A DNA stretch of 64,000 nucleotides from Pedobacter sp. W3I1 (GTDB lineage Bacteria; Bacteroidota; Bacteroidia; Sphingobacteriales; Sphingobacteriaceae). Numbering within the stretch: position 1 is the first letter of the stretch; the number at the start of each line of letters is the position of its first letter. The notes below the pieces were generated by a model. The model saw only the letters and a list, made by a program, of their open reading frames with translations, had not been told where the DNA came from and did not search any database. This document shows, in pieces, positions 53,818-62,766 of the stretch. The stretch is taken from the NCBI RefSeq assembly GCF_030816015.1, contig NZ_JAUSXN010000001.1, positions 2,976,001 to 3,040,000 on the forward strand, in the 5' to 3' direction. The position numbers and the translations under genes were made by a program.

Positions 53818-55768
53818 ATGAAAAAAAAATTATCATTTGTCATTTTGCTACTGTTATTTGCAGTAAAACTTTTTAGTGCTCCGATAGAGTTGGTATCGCC
53901 CGATAAACGGATTAAAGTATCGGTAAATATTAAAGATAAAATTGGCTATGCGGTAACTTTTAATGGCGATCCTTTTTTGGCCAATTCATACTTACAGTTA
54001 AACTTAGATCAGGCAAAGCTGGGTGCCAATGCAAAGCTGTTAAAGAAAACGCTTTCTTCGGTTAACACCAGTTCGAATCCGATTGTTCCACTTAAAAACA
54101 GTACCGTAGTAAATCAGTATAATTTATTGCGATTGGACTTCAAAGGCGATTTTAGCGTGGAATTCAGGGCTTATAACGATGGCATTGCCTATCGTTTCAT
54201 CACGAATAAAAAAGATTCGATCATTGTAAACAGCGAAGATGTGCACATCAATTTTAACGATGCAGTTAAAGCTGATTATTTAGAAACTGGTGGATTTAAA
54301 ACTTCTTACGAAATTCTTTACCGTCAAAATGAACTCGGAAAAGTAAACAAGGATAAGATGAGTGTGCTGCCAATCCTATTTAATAATGGTAAGTATAAAG
54401 CCTTGTTATCAGAAGCTGATCTTTATGATTATCCATGTTTATTTGTTAAAGCGGTAGACGATAAAACCGTTGATGCTATTTTTCCTAAAGCACCTTTGGC
54501 TTTTGGAGAAGATGGCGACAGAAGCAAGAAAATTTTAAAAGAAGCCGATTATATTGCCAAAACAGCTGGTAAAAGATCATTTCCCTGGCGTTTTTTGGTC
54601 ATTACCGATAAAGATACCCAGTTAGCAGCAAACCAAATGGTGTATAAACTGAGCACCCCTAACCAATTGCAGGATACCAAATGGATAAAACCTGGTCAGG
54701 TAACCTGGGAGTGGTGGCACAATGCCTACGTTTACGGGGTCGATTTTAAATCGGGTTATAACCAGGATACTTATAAATATTACATCGATTTTGCTTCGAA
54801 ATTTGGGATTCCTTACATCATTATGGATGAAGGATGGGCGAAAACAACGCTTAATCCTTTTGAACCTAATCCAACCATTAACCTGCAAGAGTTAATTGCC
54901 TATGGTAAACAGAAAAATGTAAAAATTGTACTTTGGTTTACCTGGCTGGCAGTCGAAAATAACTTCAATATTTTCGAAACATTAGAAAAAATGGGGCATT
55001 GCTGGGGTCAAAATTGATTTTATGGATAGGAGCGATCAATGGATGGTGAACTATTATACCCGTGTAGCTAAAGAAGCCGCCAAACACCACATTTTAGTCG
55101 ATTTCCACGGTGCATTTAAACCTGCAGGTTTAGAAGTTGCCTATCCAAATGTGCTTTCGTATGAGGGGGTTATCGGGATGGAACAAAATATTGGCGGTGG
55201 CCTGGCTACGCCAAACAACAATTTATTTCTTCCGTTTTTACGTAATGCAGTAGGACCTATGGATTACACGCCTGGTGCTATGCGTTCGGCACATAAAGAG
55301 GATTATAAGCCAAGTTGGGTAAATACAATGAGTATTGGTACAAGGGCACATCAATTGGCGATGTACATCGTGTTCGAAAGCGGTCTGCAAATGTTGGCTG
55401 ATAATCCTTTTAATTATTTAAGAGAGCCAGAAACCACTTCGTTTATTACCAGTGTTCCGGTTACCTGGGATGAAACCAAAATTCTGGATGCAAGTGTTGG
55501 TGAATATATTGTTACGGCCAAACGCAAAGGCGAAAAATGGTTTGTTGGCGCGATGGGCAACGATCAAAAACATGATCTGAAAGTTGAAGCCAGTTTCCTG
55601 AAAGCAAACACAAACTACCAGATCACCCTGATCAAAGATGGCATCAATGCAGATTTTCAGGCGATGGATTTTAAACGTATCGTAAAACCAATTAAAGCTG
55701 GAGAAACGATCGATATCAATATGGTAAAAGATGGTGGTTTTGTTGCTGTAATTGAGCAGGTTAAATAA
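53818..55768 (+). pseudogene. Glycoside hydrolase family 97, frameshifted
   Basis: Frame 1 (53818-55017) has a signal peptide (1-20), the N-terminal beta-sandwich and the start of the TIM barrel (WEWWHNAYVYGVDF, IIMDEGWA). Frame 2 (to 55768) has the rest (DFMDRSDQWMVNYY, HGAFKPAG, the C-terminal beta domain). At 54993-54996 four Gs stand where three are expected; removing one joins the frames through GIAGVKIDFMDRSDQ and gives 649 residues. The KIDFMD aspartate is the region of the nucleophile in retaining GH97 alpha-galactosidases. Activity is on alpha-glucosides or alpha-galactosides. Confidence 0.9.
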
Positions 55769-56100
55769 TGAAATTAAATAAGGTAAATGCTCAAAAGTGT
55801 AATTAGTTTTTATGTTGTCGTCATTCTCGCGTATGCGGGAATCTTAAGCATATAAATTACTTTATAATGCATTACGATTTCCAATCAGGTTACCAATGAC
55901 GGATTCTAAAATTGGCGTCATCTCGACCGAAGCAAATGCGCAGTGGAGAGATCTTTGGACTATGTTAAAAGATCTCTCCTCCAAAGGAGTTTCTTTGGAA
56001 CACTGCGGAGATGACGATTTATCTTACCTGTCACCCAACTCCTTTGTTTTTTGCTAAAAAACTGACCTCTGGGAATGACGGATTCTCGATATTATCTAGC
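55769..56100. repeat. Copy 3 of the composite intergenic repeat, inverted
   Basis: No gene is seen. 55819-56080 is the reverse complement of the unit at 32634-32887, with small changes: it shares the GTTGGGTGACA, AGATAAATCGTC and GATCTTTTAACATAG segments but has an extra CCAAAGGAGTTTCTTTGGAA hairpin (about 55981-56000) in place of part of the inner palindrome. Confidence 0.65.
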
Positions 56101-56125
56101 CACTTTTTTATTGGGACGAAGTAGC

Positions 56126-56163
56126 TACTATACTAGAGGATAGCGCTATCCTTTAGTATAGTA
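56126..56163. promoter_or_regulatory. 38-nt near-perfect palindrome upstream of azoR
   Basis: Two 19-nt arms meet at TAGC|GCTA with one mismatch (a G-T pair at positions 56136/56153). The arms carry TACTATACTA and TAGTATAGTA ends. A smaller palindrome GATAC-TTC-GTATC (56174-56186) follows. Both precede the azoR promoter box, so operator function is plausible; a cruciform or terminator for the repeat region is the alternative. Confidence 0.45.
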
Positions 56164-56188
56164 ATAGCTTTTTGATACTTCGTATCTA

Positions 56189-56196
56189 TAATTTTG
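56189..56196 (+). promoter_or_regulatory. -7 box for azoR
   Basis: TAATTTTG fits TAnnTTTG and lies 24 nt before the start codon. The nearest TTTG (56171-56174) is only 14 nt upstream, shorter than the normal 19, and the GATAC-TTC-GTATC palindrome fills the gap, as expected for a repressed promoter. Confidence 0.4.
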
Positions 56197-56219
56197 CCAG
56201 ACATAAAAAAGGCAAAAAA

Positions 56220-56816
56220 ATGAAAATATTACATCTTATATCAAGCCCAAGGGGCGAAGCATCTTTCAGTACCAAATTGGGAAAGGTCATTGTAGAAAAA
56301 TTGCAGGCAGCAAATCCTGACAGCACTTTAACTACACACGATCTTACCAATACGCCATTTCCACATTTGGAAGAGGTGCATATCAATTCTTTTTTTACAC
56401 CGATAGAGCATCATACACCTGAATTTACAGCAGCAATAAAACATTCTAATGAGGCCATTGCAGAACTTAAAGATGCTGACGTAATCGTAATAGGCGCACC
56501 ATTGTATAATTTTGGTATTCCCTCTACATTAAAATCATGGATTGATCATATCGCACGTGCAGGCCAAACATTCAGTTATTCTGAGAATGGCCCTGAAGGT
56601 TTAGTGAAAAACAAAAAAGTGTATCTGGCCATTTCTTCTGGTGGTGTATATTCGGAAGGACCAATGAAACCTTATGATTTTACAGAATCTTATCTAAGAT
56701 CGGTTCTAGGTTTTATGGGTATGACCGATATTACGGCATATCGCGCAGAAGGTGTAAGCATTCCAGATTTAAAAGATGTGGCTTTGGATAAAGCAATCGA
56801 AAGTATAGCCATTTAA
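56220..56816 (+). CDS. azoR: FMN-dependent NADH-azoreductase
   Basis: From ATG 56220 the product has 198 residues, the usual AzoR length. It has the flavodoxin-fold FMN site SPRGEASFSTKL (about 8-19), APLYNFGIPSTLKSWIDHIARAGQTF (about 94-119) and SSGGVYS (about 137-143). AzoR dimers reduce quinones and azo compounds in two-electron steps, protecting against electrophile stress. The frame extends upstream to 56172, but that part contains the promoter box and is not family-like. Confidence 0.92.
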   Translation: MKILHLISSPRGEASFSTKLGKVIVEKLQAANPDSTLTTHDLTNTPFPHLEEVHINSFFTPIEHHTPEFTAAIKHSNEAIAELKDADVIVIGAPLYNFGIPSTLKSWIDHIARAGQTFSYSENGPEGLVKNKKVYLAISSGGVYSEGPMKPYDFTESYLRSVLGFMGMTDITAYRAEGVSIPDLKDVALDKAIESIAI

Positions 56817-57134
56817 GTGGTTTATTAGTTCATTGGTCATTAGTTCATTGGCAAATTGGTTGATTGTTCAAATCGACTGAGGACTGCGGACTAATGACTT
56901 TGAACTAAAATTAAGTGCAAACTTAATGTTCTTAATTCCTTAATGATGAGATTTATCATACGCTCGACAATTATCGTTCAAATCGACTGAGGACTGCGGA
57001 CTAATGACTTTGGACTAAAGATTACCTGCACCAAACTTAATGCGCTTAATTCCTTAATGATGAGATTTATCATTACGCTCGACGATTATCGTTCAAATCG
57101 ACTAATGACCGTGGACTAAAGACTCTGGACAAAA
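56815..57134. repeat. Tandem repeat of ~110-115 bp, 2.4 copies, built partly of heptads
   Basis: Copies begin with GTTCAAATCGACT at 56866, 56976 and 57091. Each holds a degenerate heptad run (GACTGAG, GACTGCG, GACTAAT, GACTTTG), and the first two also hold CTTAATTCCTTAATGATGAG and CGCTCGAC. The leading segment 56821-56865 is a separate TTCATTGGTCATT heptad run like the one at 45117. No coding potential is seen. Confidence 0.7.
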
Positions 57135-57497
57135 CTATGCCGCTAAATACTTTTCTACTCTATCAGCAAAATCGTTCAGATCGAAAGGTTTGTTTATAAA
57201 ATCTTCCGCGTCACATTTAGCCTTAACGGCGTTTAAGTGGTTATTGGCCGACATCATCATGACTGGAATATCATGTGTTTTAATATTTCGCTTTAATGTA
57301 TTGCAAATATCCAATCCATTCCCATCTGGTAACATAATATCTAAAATCACCATGTCAGGGCGGTGTTTGCTCATTTGAAGCCAGAAATCGTTAATGTTTG
57401 GGCAGGTCTTCACCTCATAAAGCTCCTCAATTAATAGAAATTCGATAATTTCTCTAATACTCGGATTATCTTCCACTACATAGATGCACTTTTTCAT
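57135..57497 (-). CDS. Single-domain response regulator (CheY-like)
   Basis: From ATG 57497 the product has 120 residues, all receiver domain: VVEDNPSIRE (acid pocket, 6-15), the phospho-acceptor Asp in MVILDIMLPDG (about 53), MMSANNH and the lysine in INKPFDLNDF (about 103). There is no output domain, so it acts by binding a partner or feeding a phosphorelay. The open frame extends to 57599 but that part is not family-like. No kinase is adjacent. It resembles the relic at 471-565 in its K-P-F tail. Confidence 0.88.
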   Translation of the reverse strand: MKKCIYVVEDNPSIREIIEFLLIEELYEVKTCPNINDFWLQMSKHRPDMVILDIMLPDGNGLDICNTLKRNIKTHDIPVMMMSANNHLNAVKAKCDAEDFINKPFDLNDFADRVEKYLAA

Positions 57498-57646
57498 AAG
57501 CTCTACTTTTGTTATATAGATAACTAACCTAGCTATCAGATGTTTAAGATAGTTATACACAATGTTAGGGTTATTAACCTTATTAGTGGTACATGTCATG
57601 CGTTTCTATAATTTTTGCGCTGACTAAAAAAAATACAAAAATAAAT

Positions 57647-57676
57647 TTTGATACTAATTTTTTTAGTATAGATTTG
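57647..57676 (+). promoter_or_regulatory. Bacteroidota promoter upstream of the small gene at 57789
   Basis: TTTG (57647-57650) and TAGATTTG (57669-57676) are separated by 18 nt, close to the consensus. The predicted leader is about 105 nt. Confidence 0.45.
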
Positions 57677-57788
57677 CTCTTGGAGAAACAGGATACAAGG
57701 AATATTATAGATAATTCTGAGTATTTAATTGATGATTTAAACAAAAAGCTTCTGGCTTGGTTTGTTTGCTGATATATTTATTTTTTAT

Positions 57789-58106
57789 ATGACCGTTACC
57801 GTTTTAGCCATATTCGAAACAGATTTTAGACCAGATCTTTCATTAGGTAAAATCATGAATGAAAGATTGAGGATTGCTGCCGCAGATTTACAGGATATCC
57901 ATTTACAGCATTTACATGCCATTGGGCAACGTAGTGATGATTTGGTGGTTTATATCAGTTATAACCCAAAATATAAAATTAGATGGCGTGTAGTTAACGA
58001 TGTGCCAGAGGATGTAGAAAACTTTGTAGCCCAAACCTGTGGTAATTTAGGTTACATTCACTGGAAAACAGCCTCTATTAATGTTTTTAAGGGAAATGAA
58101 CTATAA
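57789..58106 (+). CDS. Hypothetical protein, 105 residues
   Basis: From ATG 57789 (MTVTVLAIF) the product has 105 residues, is soluble and mixed alpha/beta, and has segments SLGKIMNERLRIAAADLQDIHLQ and DDLVVYISYNPKYKIRW. The start at 57762 would add a hydrophobic stretch before it. No family or catalytic motif is recognised. It follows a convincing promoter and precedes a repeat and a strong terminator. Confidence 0.65.
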   Translation: MTVTVLAIFETDFRPDLSLGKIMNERLRIAAADLQDIHLQHLHAIGQRSDDLVVYISYNPKYKIRWRVVNDVPEDVENFVAQTCGNLGYIHWKTASINVFKGNEL

Positions 58107-58135
58107 AGAAATACTTTATAGTTATATTTTATAGC

Positions 58136-58172
58136 GGTCGTCATTCTCGCGTATGCGGGAATCTTAATTAAT
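58136..58172. repeat. Fragment of the CGTCATTCTCGC repeat
   Basis: GGTCGTCATTCTCGCGTATGC and GGGAATCTTAA match the end of the composite repeat at 55815-55850 almost base for base. Only this arm is present here. Confidence 0.5.
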
Positions 58173-58290
58173 AAACTTACTTTTATGATGGATAGATTAT
58201 AGAAGTTTAAAATAAATAGATGGTATGAAAGATGCTGAAATAAATTCAGCATGACGATTTCTCCAGTATAGCGTAATAAAATTCAAATAA

Positions 58291-58320
58291 AAAACGAGTT
58301 GCCATTTGGCAACTCGTTTT
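58291..58320. terminator. Strong intrinsic terminator
   Basis: AAAACGAGTTGCC (58291-58303) and GGCAACTCGTTTT (58308-58320) pair perfectly over 13 bp around a 4-nt loop and are A/T-flanked on both sides, so the hairpin works in both directions between the small gene at 57789 and mnmA. Confidence 0.8.
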
Positions 58321-58471
58321 GTTTTCTTTCGGTCGTCACCCTGAATTCATTTCAGGGTCTACCTCGCTATTAAGATGCTGACCACGTAGTAGCTACAAGA
58401 CAATTGATTACTATTTCAACTTGTAAAATAAATCAGCATGACGATCGCTTGGGTATATAACAGATGGGAGT

Positions 58472-59563
58472 CTAAACTAAAAATCCTCCGCCCAATAAAT
58501 CATTCCCTTCGTAAAATACCGCTGATTGGCCAGGGGCAATCGCCGAAACATTATGATCAAATACTACACGCATTCTATCTTTCTCCTGAACAATTGTACT
58601 GAGCATACCTGCATCTTTATAACGGATTTTGGTAATTACATCATTCATCGGTTCTTCAATGCTTGCGTATTTTATCAGGTTAATGTTGCGTACCATGGCT
58701 TCGCGGCGTTCAAGCTCATCAGCCTTGCCTAAAACTACGGTATTGCTCTCTGGCAGGATCTGCGTTACAAACATAGGCTCGCCAAAAGCAACCCCTAAAC
58801 CTTTACGTTGACCAATGGTATAAAAAGGATAACCTTTATGTTGTCCAACGATCATTCCATTACTTAAAATAAAATTTCCGCCGGCTACCCTGTCTTCTAA
58901 ATCTTCTACTTTATGTTTTAAGAAAGCCCTGTAATCGTTATCAGGAACGAAACAGATTTCGTAACTCTCCGATTTTTTTGCCAGTTCTTCCTGTCCCATA
59001 TCCAAAGCCATCTGTCTGATTTCAGATTTTGCAAAACTGCCCAATGGGAATTTGGTACGCGAAAGGTTTTCTTGCGAAACTCCCCACAATACATAAGATT
59101 GGTCTTTATTTTCGTCTTTTCCTTTCGAAATTACATACCGGCCGCTGTCTTGCTGACGGATATTGGCATAATGCCCTGTTGCAATAAATTCGCAATCGAG
59201 TTTATTGGCACGTTTTAAAAGTGCTTCCCATTTAATATGCGTATTGCATAACACACATGGATTTGGAGTTCTCCCGGCAAGATATTCGTCAACAAAATTA
59301 TCGATTACATAATCGCCAAATTCATCCCTGATATCAAGTATATAATGCGGAAAACCATAGTTTACAGCGAGTGTACGGGCATCATTGATGCTATCTAATG
59401 AGCAACAGCCAGTTTCCTTACTGCTACCACCAGAGGTGGCATAATCCCAGGTCTTCATGGTTAATCCAATAACCTCATAACCTTGCTCATGCAACATTAC
59501 AGCCGCTACCGAACTATCAACCCCGCCACTCATGGCCACCAGAATTCTACCGTGTTTACTCAT
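58472..59563 (-). CDS. mnmA: tRNA-specific 2-thiouridylase
   Basis: The 363-residue protein has the PP-loop SGGVDSS (12-18) for ATP, catalytic Cys103 in NPCVLCNTHIKW, the second catalytic Cys in SYEICFVPD (about 203), and C-terminal barrel domains. It inserts sulfur at U34 of tRNA-Lys, -Glu and -Gln. The insertion GGSSKETGCCS (about 45-55) is typical of Bacteroidota MnmA. A -7 box TATTTTTG is seen 18 nt upstream on the same strand. Confidence 0.95.
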   Translation of the reverse strand: MSKHGRILVAMSGGVDSSVAAVMLHEQGYEVIGLTMKTWDYATSGGSSKETGCCSLDSINDARTLAVNYGFPHYILDIRDEFGDYVIDNFVDEYLAGRTPNPCVLCNTHIKWEALLKRANKLDCEFIATGHYANIRQQDSGRYVISKGKDENKDQSYVLWGVSQENLSRTKFPLGSFAKSEIRQMALDMGQEELAKKSESYEICFVPDNDYRAFLKHKVEDLEDRVAGGNFILSNGMIVGQHKGYPFYTIGQRKGLGVAFGEPMFVTQILPESNTVVLGKADELERREAMVRNINLIKYASIEEPMNDVITKIRYKDAGMLSTIVQEKDRMRVVFDHNVSAIAPGQSAVFYEGNDLLGGGFLV

Positions 59564-59580
59564 CTTAAAAATATTGGATG

Positions 59581-59588
59581 CAAAAATA
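59581..59588 (-). promoter_or_regulatory. -7 box for mnmA
   Basis: On the minus strand this reads TATTTTTG, matching TAnnTTTG, 17 nt before the start codon. The -33 element is weak. Confidence 0.4.
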
Positions 59589-59699
59589 AGGTTTATTTAG
59601 CTGAAATTATTTAAAGCAAGTCAGTTACTTGTAAAAAGCGGCGACTAAATGACTTGCGTTTATCTACTAGTTGTGCTTAGGTGGTCAATATTATTTTGA

Positions 59700-60063
59700 A
59701 AATGAGCGGTTCTGTGTTAATGGCTGCCGGTAGTCCTGCTATCTCTTCAAGTCCTCGGCTCGTACCTCACCTGTGGGCTTTACGTTCTATCAGGTTTATT
59801 TAACCGGGGTCTGTGGTTCTAAACCTTAAATTAATGCGATCATAAAATCGCCAAGTTATTTATACGCGCGTTTGGAACGAACGCAAACAATTAATATCTT
59901 AAGGCAATAGATGCGCGTTAGGGATTGTAAGGGTTCAGTACCGATTCTTCATCGGTACCGTAGCGAAGCGGAGCCCTGCAAAGCCCGACCCTTGCGCAGC
60001 TTGGGTAACGCCCAAATCAGTAAGCCATTTCCAGCTGTCAGTTTACGGGTTTTCGGAACCCTG
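59700..60063. repeat. Two GC-rich dispersed repeat elements in a gene-free spacer
   Basis: The spacer 59564-60230 holds no gene. On the minus strand, 59726-59800 reads like the element GATAGAACGTAAAGCCCAC...GATAGCAGGACTACCGG. On the plus strand, 59911-60016 reads GCGCGTTAGGGATTGTAAGG...GGGTAACGCCC, with an inner perfect hairpin GTACCGAT-TCTTC-ATCGGTAC (59938-59958). I know sequences of this style as long intergenic repeats in Bacteroidota; exact copies cannot be counted here. Confidence 0.55.
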
Positions 60064-60230
60064 GCTATTAGAATTTAAAATAATAGCAAAAAAGATATAA
60101 ATTGTATCTTCAATAATTCGAATTGTATTTTTTATTTTACTTAAACGTTTTAGTGTTATGTTTTATACATATTTGAAGATAAATTAATACCTTAGAATTT
60201 TCAACAAAACAAGCTAAATTTTAAAAAGAT

Positions 60231-62516
60231 ATGATTAAAAAAATTATCCTGCCTTGTCTTTTGCTATCGGCCATGATGGCATCGGCACAGCAGAATCTGG
60301 TGCAATATGTTAAGCCCATTATTGGTACATCTAAAATGGGACATACTTATCCAGGTGCCACCGTTCCATTTGGTTCGGTACAGCTAAGTCCCGAAACGGA
60401 TACTTTATCTTACGAAGTGAACGGAAAATACAATGGCGATGTATATAAATACTGTGCAGGTTATAAATATGAGGATAAAACCATTACCGGCTTTAGTCAT
60501 ACGCATTTTAGTGGCACAGGCCACTCAGATTTAGGTGACTTTCTCATTATGCCTACCCAAGGTAAGTTACAGTTAAATCCTGGTACTGCGTCAAATCCAA
60601 AAGGTGGTTACCGTTCCGCATTTTCTCATGCCAATGAAGTTGCAGAGGCAGGTTATTACAAAGTGAAGTTGGATGATGATAACATTACCGCCGAATTGAC
60701 CTCAACCACCAGGGTAGGGATGCACCAGTACACTTTTCCTAAATCAGATCAATCGCATATTATTTTGGATCTGATGGCTGGTATTTATAATTACGAAGAA
60801 AAAACGGTGTGGACTTATGTTCGCGTAGTGAACGATACGCTAATTACCGGTTACCGTCAAACCAATGGATGGGCCAGAACACGAACTGTATATTTTGCAA
60901 TGAGCTTTTCTAAACCTTTTAAAAGTTACGGACGTAAAAGTTATGATGCTAAACAGGCTTACAGAGGCTTTTGGGGTAAGTTTAACCAGGAACAGAACTT
61001 CCCCGAAATTGCCGGTAAAAAATTGAAAATGTTTTTCGATTTCGATACCCAGGAAGGAGAGAAGATCAAAATTAAATTCGCCTTATCGCCGGTTAGTCAG
61101 GAAAATGCCTTGCAGAATATGCGTGCAGAAATTTCGGGCTGGGATTTCGAAAAAGTGAAGACCCAGGCACAGGCTACCTGGAACAAAGAATTAAATAAAA
61201 TACAGGTAACTACTTCTAACGATAATAAGATCAATTTTTATACTGCTTTATATCATGCTTTTATCAACCCAACAACTTATACCGATATTAACGGCGAGTA
61301 CAAAGGTTTAGATCAAGGCATACATAAAGCAGAGGGTTTTACCAATTACACTACATTCTCGCTTTGGGATACTTACCGGGCCTTACATCCATTCTTTAAT
61401 ATTATGCAACCAAGTCGTAGTAACGATATGGTGAAATCGATGTTGGCCCATTATGATCAGAGTAGTTTGCACATGTTGCCGATCTGGTCGCATTATGCCA
61501 ACGATAACTGGTGTATGAGTGGTTACCACAGTGTTTCGGTAATTTCTGATGCGATTATTAAGGGCACTTACAATGGCGATGCGAACAAAGCATTAGATGC
61601 CTGTATTGCAACAGCAAAACACCGCGATTACGAAGGAATTGGTTATTACATGGATAAAGGTTATATCCCGGCAGAAAAATCAGGAATTTCGGTTTCTAAT
61701 AACTTAGAATATTCTTACGATGACTGGTCGATTGCACAATTGGCCAAGAAATTAAACCGCATGGATGTTTACGATGAATTTATCAAACGTTCTAACAACT
61801 GGAAAAATAACTATGATAGTGCTTCTGGTTTTATGCGCCCTAAATTAGCTGATGGAACCTTTAAAAAAGAATTTGATGCAAAAGACACCGAAGGACAAGG
61901 TTTTATTGAAGGAAATAGCTGGAACTACAGTTTCTTTGTGCCACAAGATCCTGCTTCGTTAATCGAAATGATGGGTGGCAAAAAGAAATTTGCTACCCGC
62001 TTAGATACTTTATTTACCATGCATTTGCCTGATGAATTTTTTGCACATACTGAAGATATTACCCGCGAAGGTATTATTGGTGGTTATGTACATGGAAACG
62101 AGCCTGCACACCATATCGCTTATCTTTACAACTGGACCGATCAGCCATGGAAAACACAAGCGCAGATTCGCCATATCTTAAACATGCAATACAAACCCAC
62201 CGCAGATGGTTTGGGTGGAAATGACGACTGTGGACAGATGAGCGCCTGGTATATGTTCTCTTCCTTAGGATTTTATCCGGTAGCACCAGGTTCTGATGTT
62301 TATTCGTTGGGGAGTCCATTGGTTAATAACGCCGTAATTAATTTAGAAAACGGTAAAACATTTACTGTTGAGGCGATTAAACAAAGTGATAAAAATGTTT
62401 ACGTAGAGAAAGTTTTATTGAACGGCAAAGAAATTACCGATCATAAAATCAAACATGCAGATATCACCAACGGTGGAAAGCTTACTTTTTATATGAGTTC
62501 GAAACCTAAGAAATAA
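60231..62516 (+). CDS. Alpha-mannosidase, GH92
   Basis: The 761-residue enzyme has a signal peptide (1-19) and GH92 features in order: VKPIIGTSKMGHTYPGATVPFG (23-44), GFSHTHFSGTGHSDLGDF (about 87-104) with Ca2+/substrate residues, the WDTYRALHPFF segment (near 380), and a C-terminal GNDDCGQMSAWYMFSSLGFYPVAPG stretch near 663. GH92 enzymes are Ca2+-dependent inverting alpha-mannosidases, mainly acting on N-glycan or yeast-mannan alpha-1,2 links. It stands alone and ends in a strong terminator. Confidence 0.95.
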   Translation: MIKKIILPCLLLSAMMASAQQNLVQYVKPIIGTSKMGHTYPGATVPFGSVQLSPETDTLSYEVNGKYNGDVYKYCAGYKYEDKTITGFSHTHFSGTGHSDLGDFLIMPTQGKLQLNPGTASNPKGGYRSAFSHANEVAEAGYYKVKLDDDNITAELTSTTRVGMHQYTFPKSDQSHIILDLMAGIYNYEEKTVWTYVRVVNDTLITGYRQTNGWARTRTVYFAMSFSKPFKSYGRKSYDAKQAYRGFWGKFNQEQNFPEIAGKKLKMFFDFDTQEGEKIKIKFALSPVSQENALQNMRAEISGWDFEKVKTQAQATWNKELNKIQVTTSNDNKINFYTALYHAFINPTTYTDINGEYKGLDQGIHKAEGFTNYTTFSLWDTYRALHPFFNIMQPSRSNDMVKSMLAHYDQSSLHMLPIWSHYANDNWCMSGYHSVSVISDAIIKGTYNGDANKALDACIATAKHRDYEGIGYYMDKGYIPAEKSGISVSNNLEYSYDDWSIAQLAKKLNRMDVYDEFIKRSNNWKNNYDSASGFMRPKLADGTFKKEFDAKDTEGQGFIEGNSWNYSFFVPQDPASLIEMMGGKKKFATRLDTLFTMHLPDEFFAHTEDITREGIIGGYVHGNEPAHHIAYLYNWTDQPWKTQAQIRHILNMQYKPTADGLGGNDDCGQMSAWYMFSSLGFYPVAPGSDVYSLGSPLVNNAVINLENGKTFTVEAIKQSDKNVYVEKVLLNGKEITDHKIKHADITNGGKLTFYMSSKPKK

Positions 62517-62538
62517 TTTTATATCCTTATTATCTGTT

Positions 62539-62572
62539 AAACCGTTGACTTTAATTAGTTAACGGTTTTTTT
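62539..62572 (+). terminator. Intrinsic terminator of the GH92 gene
   Basis: AAACCGTTGACT (62539-62550) pairs with AGTTAACGGTTT (62557-62568), one G-U wobble, 6-nt loop, followed by TTTT and G. Confidence 0.8.
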
Positions 62573-62589
62573 GTTTACCCTTCGTATGT

Positions 62590-62697
62590 CGTCATTTCGA
62601 GCGGAGTGCAACGTAGTCTAGAACCCGAAGGCTTTGCGAAGCAAAATCTATCTCGAGATAGATCTCTCCATTCCACGGCGTTCCAGTCGAGATGACG
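62590..62697. repeat. Palindromic CGTCATTTCGAG repeat
   Basis: The unit runs from CGTCATTTCGAGCGGAGTGC to CCAGTCGAGATGACG with inner TCTATCTCGAGATAGA (a perfect palindrome, about 62647-62662). It is related to the arms of the composite repeats at 32.6 and 55.9 kb. Confidence 0.55.
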
Positions 62698-62766
62698 ATC
62701 ATACTACTGGAAAGTCATTCATGGACTGTTTTTATGCCTACGTGGCTAAAAAATATAGCCAAATCT

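Noticed and set aside
52010..55768. Polysaccharide utilisation locus
   Set aside because: An FAD oxidoreductase and a GH97 gene are adjacent, but no SusC/SusD pair, sigma/anti-sigma pair or sensor regulator is present.
56866..57134. Possible CRISPR array
   Set aside because: The repeating unit is 110-115 bp and the units are near-identical along their whole length, with no short repeat/unique spacer pattern and no cas genes.
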